Assembly (NCBI GenBank): GCA_023417735.1 | Contig: JAEZEK010000301.1 | Coordinates: 1 to 6,978, forward strand | Origin: Pseudomonadota bacterium | Lineage (GTDB): Bacteria; Pseudomonadota; Alphaproteobacteria; Rhizobiales; Afifellaceae | Length of the DNA stretch: 6,978 nt | Reading direction: 5' to 3' | In this document: one piece after another, positions 1 to 5,690 of the stretch | Layout of the letters: each line of letters starts with the position of its first letter | Position numbering within the stretch: position 1 is the stretch's first letter | Notes under the pieces: generated by a model | The model's input: only the letters and a program-made list of their open reading frames with translations | What the model was told of the DNA's origin: nothing | Database searches by the model: none | Program-made: the position numbers and the translations under genes

Positions 1-362
1 AGGTCGAGGCGGCCATTGTCGAAGGCGCGGCGCGTGAACTCGCCGGGACCCGCCATGCGCAGTCCCGGCATGCCGGCGAGCGCGTCGAGGATCGCGCGCA
101 CGACCGCCGCCCCGCCATGGCACTGAAGCTCCAGCACGTCCTCGCCGGTGAAGCTCCCGGGCGCCGGCATGTAGATCGCCAGGCCGCGGTCGATCGTCTC
201 CCCGGTTGCGGGGTGCCGGATCGTGCGGAGCGCCGCGGAACGCGCCGGCGGCAGGCCGCCCAGCATCGCTCCGGCGACGTGGCGGACGGCGGGGCCGGAG
301 ATCCGCACGACGGCGACCCCCGCCGGCGGGGCGCCGCTCGACAAGGCATAGATCGTGTCCAT
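1..362 (-). CDS. mnmE: MnmE (TrmE) tRNA modification GTPase, N-terminal part, cut by the left edge
   Basis: Only the first 120 codons are present; the gene runs off the left edge, so the helical and G domains and the C-terminal catalytic cysteine motif cannot be seen. Translation from the ATG at 362 gives MDTIYALSSGAPPAGVAVVR, the typical start of the MnmE tetrahydrofolate-binding domain. It continues with the conserved blocks FTGEDVLELQCHGG (about residues 71-84) and GPGEFTRRAFDNGRLDL (about 105 onward). The start is supported by an AGGA Shine-Dalgarno five bases upstream, read on the minus strand. MnmE works with MnmG (GidA) to put the cmnm5/nm5 group on U34 of certain tRNAs, using GTP and a folate one-carbon donor. 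In alphaproteobacteria it usually leads into gidA, gidB and parAB, which would lie to the left. It is divergent from the DUF255 gene with only 49 bases between the chosen starts. Confidence 0.93.
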   Translation of the reverse strand, partial: MDTIYALSSGAPPAGVAVVRISGPAVRHVAGAMLGGLPPARSAALRTIRHPATGETIDRGLAIYMPAPGSFTGEDVLELQCHGGAAVVRAILDALAGMPGLRMAGPGEFTRRAFDNGRLD

Positions 363-411
363 CTAAGTCCTGGTCATCTCCCTGTCTTCGTCATTTCCTG
401 TGCCGGCCGAC

Positions 412-2436
412 ATGAACCGTCTCTCCACCGCGTCCAGCCCGTACCTCCTGCAGCACGCCGGTAACCCGGTCGAGTGGTGGCAATGGTCGCCGGAGGCCTT
501 CGCCGAGGCGCGCTCGCGCAACGTCCCGGTCCACCTCTCGATCGGCTACGCGGCATGCCACTGGTGCCACGTCATGGCGGCGGAAAGCTTCAGCGATGCG
601 GACACCGCCGCGCTTCTGAACCGCGCCTTCGTGAACATCAAGGTCGATCGCGAGGAACGGCCGGACGTGGACCAGATCTACATGCGGGCCCTCCAGGCGA
701 TGGGCCAGCAGGGCGGCTGGCCGCTCACGATGTTTCTCTCGCCAGACGGCGAGCCGTTCTGGGGCGGGACCTATTTCCCGCCCGAGCCGCGCTGGGGCCG
801 CCCGAGCTTCCGGCAGGTCGCCACGTCCGTCTCGCAGGCCTGGGCCTCCGGCGATCCGTCGATCGCGCACAACCGCACCACGCTCGTCCGCCACCTCAAG
901 CGCGGCGCGCCGGGCGACGGCGCCGTTCCGCTCGACGGGCATCTGCTCGACCGGGCGGCGGCGACGATCCTCTCGATCTGGGACGGCGAGCGCGGCTCCT
1001 TCCGCGGCGCCCCGAAATTCCCGAACGCGCCCGTGCTGGACCTCCTGTGGCGCGCGGCGATCCGCACCGGATCGGCGGAGGGGCGGCAGGCCGTCCTCAC
1101 CACGCTGCGCTTCCTCTGCCAGGGCGGCATCTACGACCATGTCGGCGGCGGCATCGCGCGCTACTCCGTCGATGCCGACTGGCTCGTCCCCCATTTCGAG
1201 AAGATGCTCTACGACAACGGCCAGTTCCTCACCGGCCTGTCACTGGCCTTCGCCGCGGCGCCCGATCCGCTGTTCCGGGCCCGGATCGAGGAGACGGTGG
1301 ACTGGCTCGCGCGCGAGATGCGGCTCCCCGGCGGCGCGTTCGCCTCGAGCCTCGACGCCGACACCGAGCACGAGGAAGGCCTCACCTACGTCTGGACGGC
1401 CGAGGAGATCGAGCGGGTCCTGGGCAGCGACGAAGCGCCATTCCTCGGAGCGGCCTACGGCGTGACGCGCCACGGCAACTGGGAAGGCAAGGTCATCCTG
1501 AACCGGCTGGCGGACGAGAGCCGCGGCTGGCTCGGCGCGGAGACGGAGGAGAAGCTCCGTGCGATGCGGGCGAAGCTCCTAGAGGCCCGCGGCGCGCGGC
1601 CCCAGCCAGGCCGCGACGACAAGGTCCTCGCCGACTGGAACGGCACGGCCATCCAGGGCCTCGCGGCGGCGGGGATGGCGCTCGGCCGCCCGGACCATCT
1701 CGACCTCGCCGAGGGCGCCTACCGCTTCGTCCGGGACGGCATGGCGCAGGCGGGCATGCTCGGGCATTCCCGGCGCGGCGGGACGCTGGTCCATCCCGGC
1801 ATGGCGACGGACCACGCCCAGATGATCGCCGCCGCCATCGCCCTCCTCGCCGCCCGCCACGACGCCGCATTCCTCGCCGATGCGATCGGCTGGTTCGAAA
1901 CGCTGGAGCGCCATTACCTGGATCCCGACCGGGGCACGTACTTCCTCACCGCCGACACGGCGGAGCCGCTCGTGACGCGGCCGACCTCGGATTCCGACGA
2001 GGCGCTGCCCGCGGCGAACGGCGTCATGGCCCGGAACTGCGCGTTCCTCCACCTCTTGACCGGCGAGGACCGTTTCGCCCGGCGCGCCGAGGCGATCGCG
2101 CGCGATGCGGCCGGGCGGATCGCAGGCGACGTCGTCGCCACGGCGAGCATCCAGGCGGGCGTCGACACGATGCTCCGCGGCCGGCTCGTCGCCGTGAGCG
2201 GAAACGGGCCGGCGGCGGACGAACTCCTGCGCGCGGCCCTCGCCGAAGGCGATCCGGCCGCGCTCGTGCTCCGCCTCCAGGCCGGCACGGAGGTCCTGCC
2301 GCCGGGCCTCGCGGGAAAGCCGATCACCGACGGCCCGGCGCTCTACGTCTGCACGGCGCGGGCCTGCTCCGCGCCCGCGCACCACGCCGCGGAAGCGGCA
2401 GCGCTCCTGGCGGAGACGCGCCGGACGGGCGCCTAG
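412..2436 (+). CDS. DUF255 thioredoxin-domain protein (YyaL / SPATA20 family)
   Basis: This is a 674-residue protein of a widespread family whose biochemical role is not settled. The N-terminal 150 or so residues form the DsbH-like thioredoxin-fold domain. Family signatures are [15 protein letters not shown] (8-23), the redox-type motif CHWC at 49-52 followed by H53, [16 protein letters not shown] and [13 protein letters not shown], then [10 protein letters not shown]. The rest resembles the (alpha/alpha)6 barrel of six-hairpin glycosidase or epimerase-like proteins, with HFEKMLYDN at 261-269 and [10 protein letters not shown] at 402-411, both family hallmarks. No signal peptide or membrane segment is evident, so it is probably cytosolic. 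I chose ATG 412 because the family normally begins two or three residues before RLxxxxSPYLLQH; an in-frame GTG at 400 would add four residues. Neither start has a visible Shine-Dalgarno. It lies alone on the plus strand between minus-strand mnmE and rho. A thiol-redox or carbohydrate-linked role is only inference. Confidence 0.95.
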   Translation: MNRLSTASSPYLLQHAGNPVEWWQWSPEAFAEARSRNVPVHLSIGYAACHWCHVMAAESFSDADTAALLNRAFVNIKVDREERPDVDQIYMRALQAMGQQGGWPLTMFLSPDGEPFWGGTYFPPEPRWGRPSFRQVATSVSQAWASGDPSIAHNRTTLVRHLKRGAPGDGAVPLDGHLLDRAAATILSIWDGERGSFRGAPKFPNAPVLDLLWRAAIRTGSAEGRQAVLTTLRFLCQGGIYDHVGGGIARYSVDADWLVPHFEKMLYDNGQFLTGLSLAFAAAPDPLFRARIEETVDWLAREMRLPGGAFASSLDADTEHEEGLTYVWTAEEIERVLGSDEAPFLGAAYGVTRHGNWEGKVILNRLADESRGWLGAETEEKLRAMRAKLLEARGARPQPGRDDKVLADWNGTAIQGLAAAGMALGRPDHLDLAEGAYRFVRDGMAQAGMLGHSRRGGTLVHPGMATDHAQMIAAAIALLAARHDAAFLADAIGWFETLERHYLDPDRGTYFLTADTAEPLVTRPTSDSDEALPAANGVMARNCAFLHLLTGEDRFARRAEAIARDAAGRIAGDVVATASIQAGVDTMLRGRLVAVSGNGPAADELLRAALAEGDPAALVLRLQAGTEVLPPGLAGKPITDGPALYVCTARACSAPAHHAAEAAALLAETRRTGA

Positions 2437-3698
2437 ACGTTCATGGAATCGAAGAAGTCGGAGTTCGATTTCGTCTGCTTCAGCTTGTCGAGCAGGAACT
2501 CGATGGCGTCCACGACACCCATCGAGGAAAGGATGCGGCGCAGCACGAAGACCTTCTGGAGCTCGGCGCGCGGCACCAGGAGCTCCTCCTTCCGGGTGCC
2601 GGACTTCAGGATGTCCATGGACGGGAACACGCGCTTGTCGGCGACCTTGCGGTCGAGCACGATCTCCGAATTGCCGGTGCCCTTGAACTCCTCGAAGATC
2701 ACCTCGTCCATGCGGCTGCCGGTGTCGATCAGCGCGGTGGCGATGATCGTCAGCGAGCCGCCGAACTCGATGTTGCGCGCGGCGCCGAAGAAGCGCTTCG
2801 GCCGCTGCAGCGCGTTGGCGTCCACGCCGCCGGTCAGCACCTTGCCGGAGGACGGGACGACGGTGTTGTAGGCGCGGCCGAGGCGGGTGATCGAATCGAG
2901 CAGGATGACGACGTCGCGGCCGTGCTCGACGAGCCGCTTCGCCTTCTCGATCACCTTCTCGGCGCCCTGGACGTGGCGCACCGCCGGCTCGTCGAATGTG
3001 GACGAGATCACCTCGCCGCGCACCGTGCGCTGCATGTCCGTCACCTCCTCGGGCCGCTCGTCGATGAGCAGCACGATCAGGTAGCAGTCCGGGTGGTTGG
3101 TGGTGATCGAGCGCGCGATGTTCTGCAGGAGGACGGTCTTGCCGGTCCTCGGCGGGGCGACGATGAGCGCGCGCTGGCCCTTGCCGAGCGGCGCGATGAG
3201 GTCGATGACGCGCGCCGAATGGTCCTTGATGGTCGGGTCGTGCAGTTCCATCTGGAACCGCTCGTCCGGGTAGAGCGGCGTCAAATTGTCGAAATGGACC
3301 TTGTGCCGCGCCTTGTCCGGATCCTCGAAATTGATCGTGTTGACCTTGAGCAGCGCGAAATAGCGCTCGCCTTCCTTGGGGCTGCGGATCTCGCCCTCGA
3401 CGGTGTCGCCCGTGCGCAGCGAGAAGCGGCGGATCTGGGAGGGCGAGACGTAAATGTCGTCAGGCCCCGGCAGGTAGTTGGCGTCAGGCGAGCGCAGGAA
3501 GCCGAACCCGTCCTGCAGCACCTCGACGACGCCTTCGCCGATGATGTCGACCTCGCGCTCCGCGAGCCGCTTCAGGATGGCGAACATCAGCTCCTGCTTG
3601 CGCATGGTGCTGGCGTTCTCGACCTCCACCTCCTCGGCGAAAGACAGGAGTTCGGTCGGGGACTTCTTCTTCAAGTCCTGAAGCTTCATTTCGCGCAT
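2433..3698 (-). CDS. rho: Transcription termination factor Rho
   Basis: This is a 421-residue, full-length Rho, the hexameric RNA-dependent ATPase and helicase that ends transcription of untranslated RNA. The N-terminal helical domain (about 1-50) carries [18 protein letters not shown]. The primary RNA-binding cold-shock-like domain contains the RNP-type block [16 protein letters not shown] (63-78) and [13 protein letters not shown]. The ATPase domain shows Walker A APPRTGKT (181-188), Walker [11 protein letters not shown] with D268, the Q-loop around LTGGVDAN (288-295) and the R-loop KGTG (339-342). The end, FFDSMNV, is typical of alphaproteobacteria. At residue 312 there is Phe in NIEFGG, where E. 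coli has Glu (NVEEGG). The start is ATG 3698 with a weak purine stretch upstream; ATG 3689 (Met4) is an alternative. Its stop codon overlaps that of the convergent DUF255 gene by three of four bases, leaving no space for a terminator between them. The 166 bases upstream may hold regulatory structure. Confidence 0.98.
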   Translation of the reverse strand: MREMKLQDLKKKSPTELLSFAEEVEVENASTMRKQELMFAILKRLAEREVDIIGEGVVEVLQDGFGFLRSPDANYLPGPDDIYVSPSQIRRFSLRTGDTVEGEIRSPKEGERYFALLKVNTINFEDPDKARHKVHFDNLTPLYPDERFQMELHDPTIKDHSARVIDLIAPLGKGQRALIVAPPRTGKTVLLQNIARSITTNHPDCYLIVLLIDERPEEVTDMQRTVRGEVISSTFDEPAVRHVQGAEKVIEKAKRLVEHGRDVVILLDSITRLGRAYNTVVPSSGKVLTGGVDANALQRPKRFFGAARNIEFGGSLTIIATALIDTGSRMDEVIFEEFKGTGNSEIVLDRKVADKRVFPSMDILKSGTRKEELLVPRAELQKVFVLRRILSSMGVVDAIEFLLDKLKQTKSNSDFFDSMNV

Positions 3699-3737
3699 GG
3701 AATGATCCCACTGGGGGCGGCAAGGCAGGGAAGGGCG

Positions 3738-3778
3738 GGCAGGATTTTACGCGGCGCGGGGATGCTCGTGATCCTGCC
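3738..3778 (-). repeat. Eight-base inverted repeat in the rho leader, second competing stem
   Basis: On the plus strand GGCAGGAT at 3738-3745 is the exact reverse complement of ATCCTGCC at 3771-3778, with a 25-base spacer. In the rho transcript this gives an eight-base-pair stem that shares its 5' arm with the 3' arm of the 3773-3788 hairpin. Another CCTGCC (minus strand, 3724-3729) gives a third possible six-base partner. The arms are seen directly; the regulatory meaning is inferred. Confidence 0.5.
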
Positions 3779-3788
3779 GTGAGGCAGG
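3773..3788 (-). promoter_or_regulatory. Small hairpin in the rho leader, first of two competing stems
   Basis: Read in the rho sense, CCTGCC-TCAC-GGCAGG forms a perfect six-base-pair stem with a four-base loop. No run of T follows, so it is not a standard intrinsic terminator for hemJ. Its 3' arm (minus-strand GGCAGGAT, 3771-3778) is also an exact eight-base complement of ATCCTGCC at 3738-3745, closer to rho. The two pairings exclude each other. Rho is autoregulated by leader attenuation in E. coli, so a regulatory switch is plausible here but is inference. Confidence 0.4.
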
Positions 3789-3825
3789 TGCGCCAAAAGC
3801 GTGACCAACTGGCGACCGCACCACA

Positions 3826-3854
3826 TAAATAGCGGGCTCGCGCCGATCGCACAA
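3826..3854 (-). promoter_or_regulatory. rho: Possible rho promoter
   Basis: In the rho sense there is TTGTGC (3849-3854), a 17-base spacer, then TATTTA (3826-3831), a small AT-rich island in GC-rich sequence just past the hemJ stop. Each hexamer matches the sigma-70-type consensus at only three of six positions. The spacing is ideal but the match is weak. The alternative is that rho is read through from hemE-hemJ, since no terminator is visible after hemJ. Confidence 0.25.
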
Positions 3855-3864
3855 GCGTCGCGAT

Positions 3865-4284
3865 TCAGAACGGCTTCACGATGACGAGGATCACGATCGC
3901 GATCATGAGAAGCGTCGGCACTTCGTTGGCGAGCCGGTAGAACCTGGCGGGCCGCGTGTTGGCGTCGCGGGCGAAGGCGCGGACCCAGCCCGCAAGCTGC
4001 TCGTGGAAAACCGTGAGCCCCACGACGAGCGCGACCTTCGTCCAGAACCAGCCCTCCGACCACGGCTGCAGCAGGATCGCCATCCAGACCCCGAAGACGT
4101 AGCTCGACACCATGGCCGGAACCGCGATGGCCTTCAGGAGGCGCCGCTCCATGACCTTGAAGGTTTCGGATCGGTCCGAGCCGGGAGGAGCGTCGCAGTG
4201 ATAGACCAGGAGGCGCGGCAGATAGAGGAGCGCCGCCATCCAGGCGATGATCGAGACGACATGGGCCGCCTTCACCCACAGCAT
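3865..4284 (-). CDS. hemJ: HemJ protoporphyrinogen IX oxidase (UPF0093 family membrane protein)
   Basis: This is a 139-residue membrane protein, the usual length for HemJ, the oxygen-independent-type protoporphyrinogen oxidase used by most alphaproteobacteria in place of HemG or HemY. It converts protoporphyrinogen IX to protoporphyrin IX at the inner membrane, just before ferrochelatase. The family start is clear: [15 protein letters not shown] and [12 protein letters not shown], with conserved His8, followed by [11 protein letters not shown]. Family hallmarks also include the FWTK block with conserved Lys83 and the final [20 protein letters not shown]. About four hydrophobic segments can be seen (roughly 6-27, 52-72, 80-95 and 122-137). 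The ATG shares one base with the hemE stop (TGATG), which suggests translational coupling, and both proteins act in heme synthesis. Rho follows 166 bases downstream with no evident terminator between. Confidence 0.94.
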   Translation of the reverse strand: MLWVKAAHVVSIIAWMAALLYLPRLLVYHCDAPPGSDRSETFKVMERRLLKAIAVPAMVSSYVFGVWMAILLQPWSEGWFWTKVALVVGLTVFHEQLAGWVRAFARDANTRPARFYRLANEVPTLLMIAIVILVIVKPF

Positions 4285-5309
4285 CAGCGCGGCCGCCTGA
4301 CCCGGGCGATGAGCTGCTCGACATGGGCGATCGGCGTCTCGGGCGTGATGCCGTGCCCGAGGTTGAAGATGTGCGGATGCCCGGCCGCCGCAGCGAGCAC
4401 GCGGTCGATGCCTTCGTCGAGGGCCCGGCCGCCGGCGATCAGGCGGAGCGGGTCGAGATTGCCCTGCAGCGCCGCCCGCTCCGGCACCATGCGCCGTGCC
4501 GCGGAGATCGGCAGCGTCCAGTCGAGCCCGAAGCCGTCCGCGCCGGTCCGCGCCGCATAGGCGCCGAGCCGGGCACCGGCACCTTTCGCGAAGGCGATCA
4601 CCGGCGCCCCGGGAACCTGCGCCTTCACCGCCTCGACCATGCGCCGGACCGGCTCGAGCGCCCAGCGCTCGAAGCCGTCGTCGTCGAGCACGCCCGCCCA
4701 GCTGTCGAAGATCATGACCGCGTCTGCGCCGGCCCGGAGCTGCGCCACGAGGTAATCCGTCGAAGCCCCGACGAGCACGTCGATCAGCCGGCCGAACCAG
4801 TCCGGATCGAGGAGCGCCTTCATCCGGGCGGGTCCCTGGTCCGGCGTGCCGCGCCCCGCCACCATGTAGGTCGCGACTGTCCAGGGCGCCCCGCAGAAGC
4901 CGATCAGCGCCTTGGACGGGTCGAGGCCGCTCCGCACGCGGGCGACCGTGCCCAGAACGGGTTTCAGCGCGTCCGCGGCCTTCACTGCGTCCAGCCGCTC
5001 CAGCCCGTTCGCCTCGAGCGGCTCGAGCAGGGGGCCCACGCTTTCCTCGAAACGGACCGTCTGCCCGAGGGCATCGGGGACGACGAGGATGTCGGAGAAC
5101 AGGATCGCCGCGTCGAGGTCGAACCGGCGGATCGGCTGCAGGGTCACTTCCCCGGCCAGTTCGGGATTGTAGCAGAGGTCCAGGAACGAACCCGCCTGCT
5201 TCCGCGTTTCGCGGTATTCCGGCAGATAGCGGCCGGCCTGTCGCATGATCCAGACCGGGGGCGGTTCGACCACCTCCCCCGAGAGGACGCGGAGCAGCTT
5301 CGGTTTCAC
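4284..5309 (-). CDS. hemE: Uroporphyrinogen decarboxylase HemE
   Basis: This 341-residue cytosolic enzyme removes the four acetate carboxyls of uroporphyrinogen III to give coproporphyrinogen III. All family signatures are present. [17 protein letters not shown] (18-34) carries the substrate-binding Arg23 and Arg27, and [12 protein letters not shown] carries the catalytic Asp73. [13 protein letters not shown] contains Tyr148, IFDSWAG contains Ser203, and [14 protein letters not shown] contains His319. I placed the start at GTG 5309, giving (M)[11 protein letters not shown]. It is preceded by the purine-rich AGAAAGGGTGGGA, and the product then has the normal family length. The frame stays open another 104 codons upstream, but that stretch lacks homology, is Arg-rich and covers the intergenic region. 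The gene is divergent from ppsR across a 381-base gap that looks like the replication origin, and it overlaps hemJ by one base downstream. Confidence 0.97.
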   Translation of the reverse strand: MKPKLLRVLSGEVVEPPPVWIMRQAGRYLPEYRETRKQAGSFLDLCYNPELAGEVTLQPIRRFDLDAAILFSDILVVPDALGQTVRFEESVGPLLEPLEANGLERLDAVKAADALKPVLGTVARVRSGLDPSKALIGFCGAPWTVATYMVAGRGTPDQGPARMKALLDPDWFGRLIDVLVGASTDYLVAQLRAGADAVMIFDSWAGVLDDDGFERWALEPVRRMVEAVKAQVPGAPVIAFAKGAGARLGAYAARTGADGFGLDWTLPISAARRMVPERAALQGNLDPLRLIAGGRALDEGIDRVLAAAAGHPHIFNLGHGITPETPIAHVEQLIARVRRPR

Positions 5310-5320
5310 GCCGTTCCCAC

Positions 5321-5360
5321 CCTTTCTAAACAAATCATTAAAGTACCTTTTGCTTCTTTT
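5321..5360. other. AT-rich tract, possible duplex-unwinding element
   Basis: Twenty-nine of these 40 bases are A or T, the most AT-rich stretch I noticed in a window that is roughly two-thirds G+C. It sits just upstream of the hemE start and contains the poly-pyrimidine run CCTTTTGCTTCTTTTG. In origins such a tract next to DnaA-binding sites is where the helix first opens. It also overlaps the hemE leader and likely promoter, so AT-richness alone does not prove an origin role. Confidence 0.4.
5327..5341 (-). promoter_or_regulatory. Degenerate CtrA-like site next to the hemE promoter
   Basis: Read on the minus strand this is TTAA-TGATTTG-TTTA, one mismatch from the CtrA operator TTAA-N7-TTAA. 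It overlaps the possible hemE -10 element by five bases. In Caulobacter, CtrA binding at the origin also represses a promoter in front of hemE, so this placement fits. AT-rich sequence makes chance matches easier. Confidence 0.3.
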
Positions 5361-5365
5361 GTTGG
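5337..5365 (-). promoter_or_regulatory. hemE: Possible hemE promoter
   Basis: In the hemE sense, CCAACA (5360-5365) is separated by 17 bases from TTTAAT (5337-5342), which matches the TATAAT consensus at five of six positions. The -35 matches at only three of six. The -10 lies about 28 bases before the GTG start, a normal leader distance. The call rests mainly on the -10 and its position. Confidence 0.3.
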
Positions 5366-5389
5366 TCGGTGGATTAGAAGGATTCTCGT

Positions 5390-5590
5390 CCCTCCACAAT
5401 CGGCCCTCGTTTCCACACCGCCGCACTGCCCTGTGGACCGCATGGCGGATGAAGGCGGAGCCGGGCCGGCGCCACGCCGCTGCTTCTGCGGCTGTCCGCC
5501 CCCCCGCGAGCCGGTCCCCGTCGTCCCCGCAGCCTGGGGATTGCGCCGCGTTCCCCACAAGCCTCACATGCGCCTTTCGTCTTGCCCACA
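5390..5590. other. Scattered DnaA-box-like and TCCCC (weak-box-like) motifs
   Basis: Compared with TTATCCACA, I find GTTTCCACA (5409-5417, plus), TTCCCCACA (5551-5559, plus) and TTGCCCACA (5582-5590, plus), each seven of nine. CCCTCCACA (5390-5398, plus) and CGGTCCACA (5432-5440, minus) match at six of nine. TCCCCA, the Caulobacter weak DnaA box, occurs exactly on the minus strand at 5535-5540 and on the plus strand at 5552-5557. Two GTCCCCG copies at 5514-5520 and 5523-5529 are one base off it. Each motif is individually weak in GC-rich DNA; the interest lies in the clustering at this locus. Confidence 0.3.
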
Positions 5591-5608
5591 GCGGAAGCGG
5601 CTGTTGAT

Positions 5609-5663
5609 CGAATCCGGGCAAGCGGTATGGACGGAGCCGAGCGATCCGAACGGGCCGGATTCG
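5609..5663. repeat. Nine-base inverted repeat upstream of ppsR
   Basis: CGAATCCGG at 5609-5617 is the exact reverse complement of CCGGATTCG at 5655-5663, with a 37-base spacer. A shorter competing stem, ATCCG (5644-5648) with CGGAT (5656-5660) and a seven-base loop, uses the same right arm. It lies within the presumed ppsR leader and the origin candidate. Either a protein-binding repeat or RNA structure is possible; the sequence alone does not say which. Confidence 0.4.
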
Positions 5664-5673
5664 TCCGTATCCA

Positions 5674-5689
5674 TTAACAGGATGTTAAC
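5674..5689 (+). promoter_or_regulatory. CtrA-type operator (TTAA-N7-TTAAC) at the ppsR start
   Basis: TTAA at 5674-5677, seven bases, then TTAAC at 5685-5689 is an exact match to the consensus for CtrA, the cell-cycle response regulator of alphaproteobacteria. The same bases form the palindrome TTAAC-AGGAT-GTTAA, whose centre holds the AGGA that would serve as ppsR ribosome binding site. CtrA sites inside the Caulobacter origin block replication initiation, and they also control promoters elsewhere. The site ends one base before the chosen GTG start, so binding could affect replication, ppsR transcription or both. Confidence 0.5.
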
Positions 5690-5690
5690 C

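Larger units (their letters stand above)
5310..5690. other. oriC: Candidate chromosomal replication origin (oriC) between hemE and ppsR
   Basis: This 381-base interval has no convincing gene. Its position is the main evidence: in Caulobacter crescentus and Rickettsia prowazekii the origin lies between hemE and the RP001-type gene, a DUF299 member like the ppsR here, with the same divergent arrangement. Inside I see an AT-rich tract beside hemE (5321-5360, 29 of 40 bases A or T), an exact CtrA-type TTAA-N7-TTAAC site at 5674-5689 and a one-mismatch CtrA-like site at 5327-5341. There are also imperfect DnaA-box-like 9-mers, TCCCC motifs between 5514 and 5557, and a nine-base inverted repeat (5609-5617 with 5655-5663). 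No perfect TTATCCACA box and no clear IHF site were found. The same stretch must also carry the hemE and ppsR promoters, so some signals could be only transcriptional. Boundaries are those of the intergenic region. Confidence 0.55.

Noticed and set aside
338..366. DUF255 promoter with TCGACA as -35
   Set aside because: The -35 matches five of six, but the hexamer 17 bases downstream (ATCTAA) matches TATAAT at only one position.
117..464. Plus-strand frame of 115 codons antisense to mnmE
   Set aside because: The minus strand carries clear MnmE motifs; this frame has no recognisable content and runs into the DUF255 start.
391..1194. Minus-strand frame of 267 codons inside the DUF255 gene
   Set aside because: Antisense shadow with Arg/Ala-rich low-complexity translation and no motif.
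1579..2385. Minus-strand frame of 268 codons inside the DUF255 gene
   Set aside because: Another antisense shadow; the plus-strand frame contains the conserved [10 protein letters not shown] block.
474..3782. Plus-strand open frame of 1102 codons across DUF255 and antisense to rho
   Set aside because: It is Arg/Ala/Pro/Gly-rich with no recognisable domain and lies wholly in other frames of two clearly real genes. GC-rich DNA lacks stops in such shadow frames.
3773..3788. Intrinsic terminator for hemJ
   Set aside because: The stem is good but no T-run follows on the minus strand, so it does not meet the usual form.
5310..5621. N-terminal extension of hemE by 104 codons to an ATG at 5621
   Set aside because: The extra residues resemble no HemE and the stretch is intergenic; GTG 5309 has a purine-rich site and gives the normal 341-residue protein.
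5604..5631. ppsR promoter TTGATC-16-TATGGA
   Set aside because: The hexamers match the consensus at only four of six and three of six, with 16-base spacing and sequence just as good likely by chance; not listed as a feature.
4323..5681. Upstream extension of the ppsR frame, antisense to hemE
   Set aside because: The frame is open but shows no family similarity until YFHLHLVSD. Family length and the AGGA site favour a start at 5691 (or 5682).
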